From: Aestuariimicrobium kwangyangense DSM 21549
GTDB lineage: Bacteria; Actinomycetota; Actinomycetes; Propionibacteriales; Propionibacteriaceae
Length of the DNA: 64,000 nt
Assembly (NCBI RefSeq): GCF_000421525.1
Contig: NZ_ATXE01000004.1
Coordinates: 248,001-312,000 of the forward strand
Direction of reading: 5' to 3'
The notes under the pieces are model-generated. The model did not search any database, was not told where the DNA came from, and saw only the letters and a program-made list of their open reading frames with translations. Position numbers and translations under genes: made by a program. Of the stretch, positions 8,482-16,866 are shown piece by piece. Positions within the stretch are counted from its first letter, which is position 1; each line of letters begins with the position of its first letter.

Positions 8482-9411
8482 ATGACTGTCGCTGCACCCG
8501 CACCGACCACCGCCCACAAGCGGCCGTATTTCGCCAGCCCGCGCAATCGCCGCGACGCGTTGATCTTCACCATGATGGCTCTGCCCAATGTGGCGCTGAT
8601 CGCAGCCTTCACCTACCGCCCGCTGATCGTGAACCTGCAGTACTCCACTCTCGACTGGCAGCTGGGCTCCCGCACGGCCACGGTGATCGGCCTCAACAAC
8701 TACGTCGAGTGGTTCACCAGTGGGGACGCTGCCCTGGTGCTGCGCACCACCGGCCTGTTCGCCCTGGCCACGGTCGGCGGTTCGATGCTGCTGGGCCTGC
8801 TGGTGGCCCTCGCCCTCAACACGGCCGTGCCGGGACGAACCTTCGCGCGGGCCACCGTCTTCGCCCCCTACGTGCTCTCGGGTGTCGGGGTCGGCCTGAT
8901 CTGGTCGTTCATCTTCGACCCCACCTATGGCGTGCTGTCGTTCTACCTGCGCGGGATGGGGCTGAGCAGCCCGCAGTGGTTCTCCGACCCCGGCTTGTCG
9001 CTGGTGATGGTGATCATCGTCTACGTCTGGAAGAACCTCGGCTACTGCGCCGTCGTCTACCTCGCCGGGCTGCAGTCGATGCCCTCCGACGTGATGGAGG
9101 CCGCGTCCATCGACGGTGCCTCGGGATGGTCACGGTTCCGCCACATGACCCTGCCGCTGCTGGGCCCCACCACCCTGTTCCTGACGATCACCACGATCCT
9201 CAACTCCCTGCAGGCCTTCGACCTGATCAAGATCATGACCCCCGCCTCGGACGGCACCCGCGTGCTCATCTACGAGGCCTACCTGCAGGCCTTCGGCGCC
9301 TACCAACGGGCCGGTTACTCCGCTGCCATCTCCGTGATCCTGTTCGTCATCCTGCTGGCGCTCACCGTCATCCAGCTCGCCTGGGTCGAGAAGAAGGTGC
9401 ACTACGCATGA
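8482..9411 (+). CDS. ugpA: ABC transporter permease, UgpA type (glycerol-3-phosphate/glycerophosphodiester)
   Basis: This is one of two inner-membrane permease subunits of a carbohydrate-type (CUT1) ABC importer. The 309 residues include about six transmembrane segments and the cytoplasmic EAA loop EAASIDGASGWSRFRHMTLP, which contacts the ATPase. The N-terminal stretch AFTYRPLIVNLQYSTLDW and the GLNNYVEWFT segment resemble mycobacterial and corynebacterial UgpA closely. The ATG at 8482 was chosen over upstream codons because it gives the usual short cytoplasmic tail before the first helix. The stop overlaps the next start (ATGA). No ATPase gene follows, so a shared UgpC/MsiK-like ATPase encoded elsewhere must energise it. 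Confidence 0.92.
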   Translation: MTVAAPAPTTAHKRPYFASPRNRRDALIFTMMALPNVALIAAFTYRPLIVNLQYSTLDWQLGSRTATVIGLNNYVEWFTSGDAALVLRTTGLFALATVGGSMLLGLLVALALNTAVPGRTFARATVFAPYVLSGVGVGLIWSFIFDPTYGVLSFYLRGMGLSSPQWFSDPGLSLVMVIIVYVWKNLGYCAVVYLAGLQSMPSDVMEAASIDGASGWSRFRHMTLPLLGPTTLFLTITTILNSLQAFDLIKIMTPASDGTRVLIYEAYLQAFGAYQRAGYSAAISVILFVILLALTVIQLAWVEKKVHYA

Positions 9412-10304
9412 CCAGCACCCCCGTCGTCGACCGTCGCGCGCTGGTCGAGCAACCACTCCCCGGCATGTGGACGCGGAAGAACCTCGTCGCCACCCTGCTC
9501 GGTGGTGCCCTGCCGCTGCTGCTGGCCACCCTCGTGGTCGCCCTGCCGCTGCTCTACATGGTGTTGTCGAGCTTCAAGACGGTGCACGAGATCGTCACCC
9601 TCACGCCGAAACTGCTGCCCGACCACTGGGCGTTCACCAACTACTCCGAGGCGATGCGCAACGTCCCCTTCGGGCGCATCTTCCTGAACTCGGTGATGTT
9701 GACCACGGTCGGGTCGTCCATCAAGGTCGTGCTCGCCCTGCTCACCGCCTACGCACTGGTGTTCGTGCGATTCCCGTTCAAGAACGTGATCTTCGTGCTG
9801 GTGCTGGTCGCCCTGATGGTGCCCAGCCAGGTCTCGATCCTGCCGAACTACGTGCTGATCGCCTCCATGGGGGGCGAGAACACCTACTGGGGAATCCTGC
9901 TCCCGGGGCTCGGCACCGCCTTCGGTACCTTCCTGCTGCGCCAGCACTTCAAGACCCTGCCCACCAGCATGCTCGAGGCCGCCGAGGTGGACGGTGCAGG
10001 TCACTGGCGAAGGCTGTGGCAGATCGTTGTCCCCGTGTCGGGGCCCAGCATCGCCACCGTGGCGCTCGTCACCATCGTCAGCGAGTGGAACGAGTACATC
10101 TGGCCGCTGATCATCACGACCGACCCCAACAAGATGACCCTCCCGGTCGGACTGACTCTGCTCGCCTCGAACGAGTCCGGACCGCAGGGCTGGGGCGTGA
10201 TGATGGCCGGCTCGGTGCTGGTGATCCTGCCCGTGCTGGTCGTCTTCTCGATGCTGCAGCGCTACATCGTCGCGGGCCTCACCCAGGGCTCCCTCTCCAA
10301 CTGA
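9408..10304 (+). CDS. ugpE: ABC transporter permease, UgpE type
   Basis: This is the second permease of the Ugp importer, 298 residues with about six transmembrane helices. The EAA motif reads EAAEVDGAGHWRRLWQIVVP. C-terminal segments such as VSEWNEYIWPLI, KMTLPVGLTLLAS and LQRYIVAGLTQGS are typical of CUT1 MalG/UgpE permeases. The ATG at 9408 overlaps the ugpA stop by four bases, so the two permeases are translationally coupled. The binding-protein gene starts 67 bases downstream. Confidence 0.92.
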   Translation: MTSTPVVDRRALVEQPLPGMWTRKNLVATLLGGALPLLLATLVVALPLLYMVLSSFKTVHEIVTLTPKLLPDHWAFTNYSEAMRNVPFGRIFLNSVMLTTVGSSIKVVLALLTAYALVFVRFPFKNVIFVLVLVALMVPSQVSILPNYVLIASMGGENTYWGILLPGLGTAFGTFLLRQHFKTLPTSMLEAAEVDGAGHWRRLWQIVVPVSGPSIATVALVTIVSEWNEYIWPLIITTDPNKMTLPVGLTLLASNESGPQGWGVMMAGSVLVILPVLVVFSMLQRYIVAGLTQGSLSN

Positions 10305-10371
10305 GCCCACCCACCACCCACAAACCCACCCCTGCACCAACCACGTGAGTCAAACCATCGAAAGGTCCGTC

Positions 10372-11718
10372 ATGTCCCTCCCCGAGTTTGCGAACCTCAA
10401 CCGTCGCGGCTTCATCGGCCTCGCCGGTGCTGCCGCCGGAGTCACCGCGCTGGCCGCGTGCGGTGGCCCCTCGACCTCGGGCGGCGCCTCGGCGTCGTCG
10501 TCGAGCGAGTCGGTCGACTGGAAGTCGGTCAAGCCGGCCAAGGAGATCCAGTTCTGGTCGAACCACCCAGGCAAGTCCAAGGACGTCGAGACCGCGATCG
10601 TGAACGCGTTCAACTCCTCGCAGTCCGAGACCAAGGTCAGCCTGGTCACGGCGGGTGCCTCCTACGAAGAGGTCGCCCAGAAGTTCCAGACCGCCCAGAC
10701 CGGCGGTCAGCTGCCGGGCGTGATCCTGCAGTCGGACGTCTGGTGGTTCCGCAACATGATCAACGAGCTGATCATCCCCCTCGACGACCTGATGAAGGCC
10801 ATTGAGTTCGACGCCACCGACTACCAGGACTCGCTGGTCAAGGACTACCAGTACGGCGACAAGCAGTGGGGCGTTCCCTACGCCCGCTCGACCCCGCTGT
10901 TCTACTACAACGCCGAGATGTTCAAGGCTGCCCGCGTGCAGGCCCCCAAGACCTGGCAGGAACTCGAGGAGATGTCGACCAAGATCAAGTCGGCCAACTC
11001 GGGCATCCAGTCGGTCTACCAGCACCCGGCCCCCGCCGACTACGACTCCTGGACCCTGCAGAACAAGATCTGGGCCTGGGGCGGCGAGCTGTCGAAGGAC
11101 TTCGACATCACCTGCAACAGCCAGGCCGTGATCGACGCCGTCACCTTCTCGAAGAACTCCGTCGGCACGTGGGCCGGGGTCTCGGCCAAGGATGCCACCG
11201 CCGACTTCTCGGCGAAGGCCGTCGCCTGCACCGTGGGTTCGACCGGTTCCCTGGTGGGCATCCTCGAGGCCGCCCAGTTCGAGGTCGGGGTCGCCTTCCT
11301 GCCCGGTGGCCCCAAGGCCACCGACCAGGTCTGCCCCACTGGTGGTGCCGGCCTCGGCATCCCGAAGAACCTCAAGCCCGAGCAGCAGTTGGCGGCCGCC
11401 AACTTCCTGAAGTTCATGGGCCAGCCCGAGAATGCCGCCAAGTTCGCGCAGGCCACCGGCTACATGCCTGTGCGCAAGTCGGCCGACATGTCGTCGGTCT
11501 TCAAGGAGCGTCCGCAGGCGCAGGAGGCCATCAAGCAGCTCGCGCACACCCGCGTGCAGGACACCGCCCGCGTGTTCCTGCCCGGCGGCGACCGTGAGAT
11601 CGGCATGGCCAACTCCGACGTCATGACCGGCAAGGCTGAGCCGCAGGCTCGGTTCGACCAGCTCAAGACCACTCTCGAGGGCATCTACACCAAGGAGGTC
11701 AAGCCGAAGCTCGGCTGA
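10372..11718 (+). CDS. ugpB: Extracellular solute-binding lipoprotein, UgpB type
   Basis: This is the substrate-binding protein of the Ugp importer, 448 residues. The N-terminus has an Arg-Arg pair (NRRGF, residues 10-14), a hydrophobic stretch and a lipobox LAAC with Cys30 as the lipidated residue, so it is a membrane-anchored lipoprotein and possibly Tat-exported. A Ser/Gly-rich linker follows. The mature part contains IQFWSNHPG, a tryptophan pair in DVWWFRNM and the strongly conserved VPYARSTPLFYYN, all close to mycobacterial UgpB, which binds glycerophosphocholine. The ATG at 10372 has a GAAAGG ribosome binding site. The substrate is inferred as glycerol-3-phosphate or a glycerophosphodiester; a sugar ligand cannot be fully excluded. 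Confidence 0.9.
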   Translation: MSLPEFANLNRRGFIGLAGAAAGVTALAACGGPSTSGGASASSSSESVDWKSVKPAKEIQFWSNHPGKSKDVETAIVNAFNSSQSETKVSLVTAGASYEEVAQKFQTAQTGGQLPGVILQSDVWWFRNMINELIIPLDDLMKAIEFDATDYQDSLVKDYQYGDKQWGVPYARSTPLFYYNAEMFKAARVQAPKTWQELEEMSTKIKSANSGIQSVYQHPAPADYDSWTLQNKIWAWGGELSKDFDITCNSQAVIDAVTFSKNSVGTWAGVSAKDATADFSAKAVACTVGSTGSLVGILEAAQFEVGVAFLPGGPKATDQVCPTGGAGLGIPKNLKPEQQLAAANFLKFMGQPENAAKFAQATGYMPVRKSADMSSVFKERPQAQEAIKQLAHTRVQDTARVFLPGGDREIGMANSDVMTGKAEPQARFDQLKTTLEGIYTKEVKPKLG

Positions 11719-11749
11719 CCCGCTGGCGGTTCGGCGGTATGCTCTCCTC

Positions 11750-11845
11750 AGCAACACGGGAGTCCGGGGAACCGGACTGAGAGGAGGGCTGCCGCCCTCG
11801 ACCGTCGAACCTGATCTGGGTCATGCCAGCGCAGGGAGATGATCT
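11750..11845 (+). ncRNA. TPP riboswitch (THI element)
   Basis: The conserved thi-box sequences are present in order: GGGGAACC...CTGAGAGG around 11764-11784, ACCTGATCTGGGTCATGCCA around 11809-11826, and GCGCAGGGA just after. The P1-closing segments lie near 11755 and 11838, and a variable P3 hairpin (GGAGGGCTGCCGCCCTC) fills the middle. The element ends about 50 bases before the YkoE-type gene, whose ribosome binding site could be sequestered. When thiamine pyrophosphate binds, expression of the downstream transporter operon should fall. Confidence 0.95.
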
Positions 11846-11896
11846 CGCCGCGCCGAAGGTCGGCGCCACCCGTGCCCTGATGAATCGGAGGCACAC

Positions 11897-12574
11897 ATGT
11901 CCAACCCCCACACCAATCCCATCACCCACCCCGACGACATCAACCCGGGCGCCACCCAGCCCCCGGCGGTGGACGAGACCACCCCGGTCACCCAGCGGGG
12001 CTGGCGGGTCGTCGACATCGTCGTCGCCGCCGTCCTCGGCGTGGCCATCGGGCTGGTCTTCTGGATCTGGAACTCCATCGGAGGGGCCCTCTTCGGCACC
12101 CTCGACGCGATCACGCCCGGAGTCGGCGGGCTGGTCGTCGGACCCTGGCTGCTCGGCGGTGTGCTGGGTGGCCTGATCATCCGCCGCCCCGGTGCCGCGC
12201 TGCTGGTCGAACTGGTCGCGGCCATCGTCAGCGCCGCCATCGGCAACCAGTGGGGCTGGTCGACCGTCGTCTCGGGCCTCTTCCAGGGTCTTGGCGCCGA
12301 ACTGGTCTTCCTGGCCTTCCTCTACCGCCGCTTCACGCTGCCGGTTGCCGCCCTGGCCGGCGCGGCCGCTGGAGCCGGTGCCTGGCTCAACGAGTTCATC
12401 TTCTTCGGCAACCGAGCCAAGTCGGCTGTCTTCAACCTCACCTACCTGGGCTGCCTGCTGGTCTCGGGTGCCGTCCTCGCCGGCGCCCTCGGTTGGGCCC
12501 TCACCCGAGCCTTGGCGGCATCGGGTGCCCTGAACCGTTTCGCTGCCGGACGCGAGCACCGGGCGAGGGTCTGA
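11897..12574 (+). CDS. ECF transporter S component, YkoE family (thiamine/HMP)
   Basis: This is the substrate-binding membrane component of an energy-coupling-factor importer. Of 225 residues, the first 40 form a Pro/Thr-rich cytoplasmic tail. About six transmembrane segments follow, with characteristic stretches VVDIVVAAVLGVAIGLVFWIWN, PGVGGLVVGPWLLGG and GNQWGWSTVVSGLFQGLGAELVF. YkoE proteins are predicted to import thiamine or its hydroxymethylpyrimidine moiety, and the upstream TPP riboswitch fits that. The ATG at 11897 has a GGAGG ribosome binding site. The two ATPase domains and the T component follow in the same operon. Confidence 0.92.
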   Translation: MSNPHTNPITHPDDINPGATQPPAVDETTPVTQRGWRVVDIVVAAVLGVAIGLVFWIWNSIGGALFGTLDAITPGVGGLVVGPWLLGGVLGGLIIRRPGAALLVELVAAIVSAAIGNQWGWSTVVSGLFQGLGAELVFLAFLYRRFTLPVAALAGAAAGAGAWLNEFIFFGNRAKSAVFNLTYLGCLLVSGAVLAGALGWALTRALAASGALNRFAAGREHRARV

Positions 12575-12612
12575 TCCCACACCCATGAGTGCCCTGACAT
12601 GAGCACACGGAC

Positions 12613-14043
12613 ATGACCGCAGTGATCGAGGCGCGAGGGTTCGGCTGGCGGCATGCCGCCCGCCGGACCTGGGCGGTACGCGACCTCACCTTCACCATCG
12701 AGGCCGGCGAGCGGGTACTGCTGCTGGGCCCGTCCGGGTCGGGCAAGTCCACCGTGCTGCGTGCCCTCGCGGGGGTGCTCGGTGACAGTGACGATGGTGA
12801 ATCGGCCGGTCAACTGCTGATCGACGGACGCCACCCGACCCGCACCATCGGTCACCAGGCGCTCGTGCAGCAGGACCCTGACTCCCAGATCGTGCTCGCT
12901 CGGGTGGGCGATGACGTGGCCTTCGGCTGCGAGAACCTCAGGGTTCCGGCCGAGCAGATCTGGCCCCGCGTCGACGATGCGCTCGTCCGGGTCGGTCTCG
13001 ACGTCGGACGGGACCATCCCACCGCCCACCTGTCGGGCGGTCAGAAGCAGCGGCTGGCGTTGGCCGGGGCCATAGCGATGCGCTCCGACATCGTCCTGCT
13101 GGACGAACCCACGGCCAACCTCGATCCCGACGGGGTCGACGAGGTGGTCGACGCAGTGGCGGCCCTGGTCGCCGACCGGCATCGCACCCTGGTGGTCGTC
13201 GAACACCGGGTCGAGGCCTGGGCGGGGCTGGTCGACCGGGTGATCGTGTTGTCGTCCGAGGGCACCCTGCTGGCCGACGGGCCCATCGGCCGAGTGCTCG
13301 CCGACCAGCGACAGTCGCTGCTGGCGGCCGGGGTCTGGGTGCCGGGTGTGCCCATCGACGTGGACCCGCTCGACCATGACCGCCCCGCATCGGGACCCGC
13401 CCCCCTGCTGGCCGACGACCTGGTGATCGGCCGCGACACCGCTTTGCGGGAGCCCATGACGGTCGCTGTCGAACGGCTCTCGACCGTGGTCACCGGACCC
13501 AATGGCGTCGGCAAGTCGACCCTGGCGCTGACCTTGGCGGGACTGCTTCGTCCCATCTCGGGCAGCGTTCGCGCAGACCCGCAGCTGCGCGGCAGCCTCT
13601 CCCCCGACCCGCTGCGCTGGAAGTCGCGGCAACTGGCCGGTCGGATCGGTTACGTGTTCCAGGAGCCGGAACACATGTTCGTCACCTCGACGGTGCGAGA
13701 GGAACTGGCCCTGGCCGCCACGACCGGGGCCGAGGTCGACGAGCTGCTGGCACGACTGCATCTCGACCACCTGGCCGCGGCCAATCCGTTCTCGTTGTCG
13801 GGTGGTGAGAAGAGGAGGCTCTCGGTGGGGGTGGTGTTGGGCGCTCGTCCGCAGGTGATCATGGTCGACGAGCCGACCTTCGGGCAGGACCGCACCACCT
13901 GGCACGACCTGGTGCGTCTGCTGATGGGGCTCGCCCACGACGGCCACGCCCTCGTGCAGGTGACCCACGACCAGCCCTTCATCGACGTGATGGGGCAGCG
14001 GCGCATCGACCTCCGCAACCGGGAGCGGGTGTCGGCACCATGA
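12613..14043 (+). CDS. ECF transporter ATP-binding protein with two ABC domains (YkoD type)
   Basis: This is a fused ATPase of 476 residues that powers the ECF importer. The first domain has Walker A GPSGSGKST (about residues 37-45), signature LSGGQKQRLAL and Walker B IVLLDEPTANLDP. The second has GPNGVGKST, signature LSGGEKRRLSV and Walker B VIMVDEPTFGQD. Both nucleotide-binding sites look complete. The start at ATG 12613 follows closely on the S-component gene, and the stop overlaps the T-component start (ATGA), indicating one operon under the TPP riboswitch. Confidence 0.94.
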   Translation: MTAVIEARGFGWRHAARRTWAVRDLTFTIEAGERVLLLGPSGSGKSTVLRALAGVLGDSDDGESAGQLLIDGRHPTRTIGHQALVQQDPDSQIVLARVGDDVAFGCENLRVPAEQIWPRVDDALVRVGLDVGRDHPTAHLSGGQKQRLALAGAIAMRSDIVLLDEPTANLDPDGVDEVVDAVAALVADRHRTLVVVEHRVEAWAGLVDRVIVLSSEGTLLADGPIGRVLADQRQSLLAAGVWVPGVPIDVDPLDHDRPASGPAPLLADDLVIGRDTALREPMTVAVERLSTVVTGPNGVGKSTLALTLAGLLRPISGSVRADPQLRGSLSPDPLRWKSRQLAGRIGYVFQEPEHMFVTSTVREELALAATTGAEVDELLARLHLDHLAAANPFSLSGGEKRRLSVGVVLGARPQVIMVDEPTFGQDRTTWHDLVRLLMGLAHDGHALVQVTHDQPFIDVMGQRRIDLRNRERVSAP

Positions 14044-14792
14044 GGTCCCCGGTGCTCGAGAAGCTCAATCCCGTCACCTCGCTGGCCATCGGGCTGGTGC
14101 TGCTGCTGCCGTTGGTGGTCACCATTGACTGGCTCTCGGCGACCGTCGTGCTGGCAGCACTCGTGGTGACGGTGGTCGCGGCACGGGTGCCCATCGTGCC
14201 CCTGCTGCGCCGAAGCGTTCCCCTGCTGGTCGTGGCCCCGATCGGTGCGACCTCGATGGCTCTCTACGGACAGGTCGGGGGACACGTCTGGTGGCGTCTG
14301 GGACCGGCCGTCGTCTCCGACCAGTCGCTGGTGCTCGCCGCCGCGGTGGTGCTTCGCGTCTTCGCACTGGGTTGGTCGGCGATCGTGCTCGGCTCAGCCA
14401 TGGACGCCACCCGGCTCGCGGACGCCCTCTCACAGGTACTGCGGTTGCCGCCGCGATTCGTGCTCGGCACCGTCGCCGGAGCGCGCATGGTGGGCCTGTT
14501 CACCGAGGACTGGCAGGCCCTCGCCCACGCCCGGCGCGCCCGGGGACTGGGTGACGCGGGCCGCCTGCGCCGCTGGTTCACCGTGTCCTTCGCCCTGCTG
14601 GTCTTCGCGGTCCGCCGGGGCAGCGTGCTCGCCACCGCGATGGAGGCCCGCGGCTTCGGCGGCGCGCCGCGTACCTGGGCCCGTCCCTCCCGGTTGGGCC
14701 GGATCGATGCCATCGCCTTCGGTCTGGCGCTGCTGGTCGCGATCCTCGCTGTCGTCGCCGCTGTCGGGTTCGGTACGGCGTGGGTCTACTGA
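14040..14792 (+). CDS. ECF transporter T component (YkoC/CbiQ-like)
   Basis: This is the transmembrane coupling subunit of the ECF importer, 250 residues. It has four to six hydrophobic segments and the two short Ala-Arg-containing coupling motifs of this family, visible as ARRARGLGDAG and AMEARGFGG, which bind the ATPase domains. The ATG at 14040 overlaps the ATPase stop by four bases, and its own stop overlaps the next start as TGATG. It would work with the S component and the double ATPase to import thiamine or its pyrimidine precursor. Confidence 0.93.
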   Translation: MRSPVLEKLNPVTSLAIGLVLLLPLVVTIDWLSATVVLAALVVTVVAARVPIVPLLRRSVPLLVVAPIGATSMALYGQVGGHVWWRLGPAVVSDQSLVLAAAVVLRVFALGWSAIVLGSAMDATRLADALSQVLRLPPRFVLGTVAGARMVGLFTEDWQALAHARRARGLGDAGRLRRWFTVSFALLVFAVRRGSVLATAMEARGFGGAPRTWARPSRLGRIDAIAFGLALLVAILAVVAAVGFGTAWVY

Positions 14793-15319
14793 TGTCCGGC
14801 GCAGCGCCCTGGCCGGGACTGGCCGCCTGGGTGGAGTCCCGCCGTCCGACCGGTGGACGAACCGTGGCGATCATCGACGGCGGCTCCGGAGCCGGCAAGA
14901 CCAGCCTGGCGAGCCGACTGGCGGACGACCTCGGGGCGCAGCTGGTGAGCCTCGACGCGGTCTACCCCGGCTGGCACGGGTTGGCGGCGGCGCAGCAGTG
15001 GCTGCCGGGCATCATCGCCGGCGAGGGGCACCCCACGTGGGACTGGGAGCACCACTGCCGCTCGGGATGGGTCGACGTGCCCGCCGACGGCGACCTGGTG
15101 ATCGAGGGGTGCGGTGCCCTCACTCCGGCCAGCGCGGCCCTGTCCACCGCCACGCTCTGGTGCGAACTGGACGCCCATACCCGCAAGCGGCGGGCACTCG
15201 AGCGGGACGGGGACGGGTTTCGTCCATGGTGGGATGTCTGGGCCGACCAGGAACATGACCACTGGCGCAGGCACCAGCCGTGGCGGCTGGCCCGGCTGGT
15301 GCTCCCGATGCCGGCCTGA
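14792..15319 (+). CDS. Small P-loop kinase-like ATP-binding protein
   Basis: This 175-residue protein resembles uridine kinase/AAA-type P-loop kinases. It contains Walker A DGGSGAGKTSLA at about residues 29-40, a Walker B-like DLVIEGCGAL segment and a C-terminal lid rich in Arg, Trp and His (DGFRPWWDVWADQEHDHWRRHQPW). Its start is fused to the stop of the ECF T component as TGATG, so it is translated with the thiamine-type importer and controlled by the same TPP riboswitch. Similar small proteins are common in actinobacteria without a known substrate. The operon suggests phosphorylation of a thiamine-related compound such as HMP or a thiamine-salvage alcohol, but this is inference. Confidence 0.75.
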   Translation: MSGAAPWPGLAAWVESRRPTGGRTVAIIDGGSGAGKTSLASRLADDLGAQLVSLDAVYPGWHGLAAAQQWLPGIIAGEGHPTWDWEHHCRSGWVDVPADGDLVIEGCGALTPASAALSTATLWCELDAHTRKRRALERDGDGFRPWWDVWADQEHDHWRRHQPWRLARLVLPMPA

Positions 15320-15354
15320 GGCGGGTTGGGGACGGCCCTAGAGTGGAGGGCACG

Positions 15355-15927
15355 ATGAGTGCAACCCAACCTCCCCCACCGGTGCCCCTCGGGGAGCTGC
15401 CTCCGCCGCACGTGGGTGGCGGGGGGCCCCAGCAGGGCTCGTGGGCACCTCGTCCGGCCATGCCCCGACCCCGGTCACGTCCGCTGCGGGTCTTCGGTGT
15501 CGCGTGGGTCTGCGTCAGCATCCTGGTCCTCGTCGGAGGGCTCGTCCTTCCGTTCGTGCAGCCACCCTCGGCCACCAGTCGTTGGTCGGGCGGCCCCACC
15601 CTGTCGCAGTTCCGCCCCCACCTGCTGGGCGACAAGGCCGGACCGGTGGTCGTCTACGTGGCCATGTTCCTCGCCCTGACCGGCATGTCGCTGGTGCTGC
15701 TGGCCGGGCTGGCCAGGCTCGTCGGGCAGGTGTTGTGGGTGCTCATGATCATCTGCAGTGTGCTGCTGGCCGGCTGGTCCGGGCTGTTGCTGATCGGGCT
15801 CAGCGCCACCGACGGGGCGAGCGCGGGGCTGGGCGCGATGGCCGTTCCGGTCGGCGCCCTGGCCAGCTTCCTGTGTTGCGTCATTCCCGCGGTCAAGGAC
15901 GCCTGGGTTCGTCCCCGCCCCTTCTGA
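15355..15927 (+). CDS. Hypothetical four-helix membrane protein
   Basis: This 190-residue protein has a proline-rich cytoplasmic N-terminus of about 45 residues. Four predicted transmembrane helices follow, starting at FGVAWVCVSILVLVGGLVLPF, VVVYVAMFLALTGMSLVLL, VLWVLMIICSVLLAGWSGLLLI and MAVPVGALASFLCCVIP. No enzymatic motif is visible. The ATG at 15355 is preceded by a GTGGAGGG ribosome binding site. It lies 35 bases after the kinase-like gene and may be an operon tail, but nothing links it to thiamine uptake. It converges on the epimerase gene with only 20 bases between. Confidence 0.7.
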   Translation: MSATQPPPPVPLGELPPPHVGGGGPQQGSWAPRPAMPRPRSRPLRVFGVAWVCVSILVLVGGLVLPFVQPPSATSRWSGGPTLSQFRPHLLGDKAGPVVVYVAMFLALTGMSLVLLAGLARLVGQVLWVLMIICSVLLAGWSGLLLIGLSATDGASAGLGAMAVPVGALASFLCCVIPAVKDAWVRPRPF

Positions 15928-15947
15928 GCCCCCCGAGGTGTGAGGAG

Positions 15948-16835
15948 TCAGCCGAACAGGTGGGTCAGGGCCCGGTCGACGGTGGTGTCCTGGAACTGGT
16001 GGCCGATCCGCCCGAGAACCGCCGGACGAACGCGCTGGCTCGCCAGCATGGCCGTGGTCACCATCTCCTGTCCGAACACCGCGCGCGCCACGGGTAGCGG
16101 AAGGGGCAGCACGGTCGGACGATGGAACACCCGCCCCAAGGCCTTGGTGAACTCGATGTTGCGGACGGGGTCGGGGCCGACCAGGTTCGCCGGACCGTGG
16201 TGGTCGGCGGTGAGCAGCGCCTCCGTGGCGGCGACGTGGTCACGCAGCGAGATCCAACTCACCCACTGCTGGCCGTCGCCGATCCGCCCGCCGAGACCCA
16301 GGCGATAGATGAGCGCCTGCTTGCCGATCAGGCCACCGGTGGAGGCGAGCACGTGCCCGGTGCGCAGGTTGACCACCCGGACGTGCTCGGGAGCGCGGTC
16401 GGCCTCGGCCTCCCAGTCACGGCACAGTTCGGCGAGGAAGTCGTCGCCAGCCGGGCTGCTCTCGTCGAGTTCACGGTCACCGCAATCGCCGTAGATGCCG
16501 ATGGCGGAGCCAGCCAGGAAGACCCGGCACCGCTCGGACTCGGTCAGAGCCGCGGTGATGGTGCGGGTGGTGTCGATCCTGGAGCTGCGCAGGTCGCGCT
16601 TGCGGGACTGCGTCCAACGGGCATCGGCGATGCCCGCCCCAGCCAGGTTCACCACCGCGTCGACGTCGGTGAGGCCCGGGCCCTCGATGGTTCCCCCGGA
16701 CGGGTTCCACGCGCGCTGGTCAGGTGAGATGGGTTGCGATCGCACCAACCGCACGACCTCATGTCCGCTCCAACGCAGGCGCTGGGTGAGGGCGTGACCG
16801 ATGAGTCCGTGGGAACCGGCGATGGCGATGCGCAT
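15948..16835 (-). CDS. TIGR01777-type NAD-dependent epimerase/dehydratase family protein
   Basis: This 295-residue extended-SDR protein of the SulA/YfcH (TIGR01777) subfamily begins at the Rossmann motif MRIAIAGSHGLIGHAL. Other markers are VDAVVNLAGAGIADARWTQSRKRDLRSSR (split here by family convention), FLAGSAIGIYGDCGDRELDE and a C-terminal FHRPTVLPLPLPVARAVFGQEM segment of the DUF1731 type. The catalytic Tyr is in the IGIYGDCG segment. The substrate is unknown; plant and cyanobacterial relatives act in cell or organelle division, but bacterial roles are unproven. I chose the ATG at 16835 because the nucleotide-binding strand normally begins at the start codon. Confidence 0.85.
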   Translation of the reverse strand: MRIAIAGSHGLIGHALTQRLRWSGHEVVRLVRSQPISPDQRAWNPSGGTIEGPGLTDVDAVVNLAGAGIADARWTQSRKRDLRSSRIDTTRTITAALTESERCRVFLAGSAIGIYGDCGDRELDESSPAGDDFLAELCRDWEAEADRAPEHVRVVNLRTGHVLASTGGLIGKQALIYRLGLGGRIGDGQQWVSWISLRDHVAATEALLTADHHGPANLVGPDPVRNIEFTKALGRVFHRPTVLPLPLPVARAVFGQEMVTTAMLASQRVRPAVLGRIGHQFQDTTVDRALTHLFG

Positions 16836-16866
16836 GCCGCCCACTGTAATCAGCCCGTGGGCGGCC

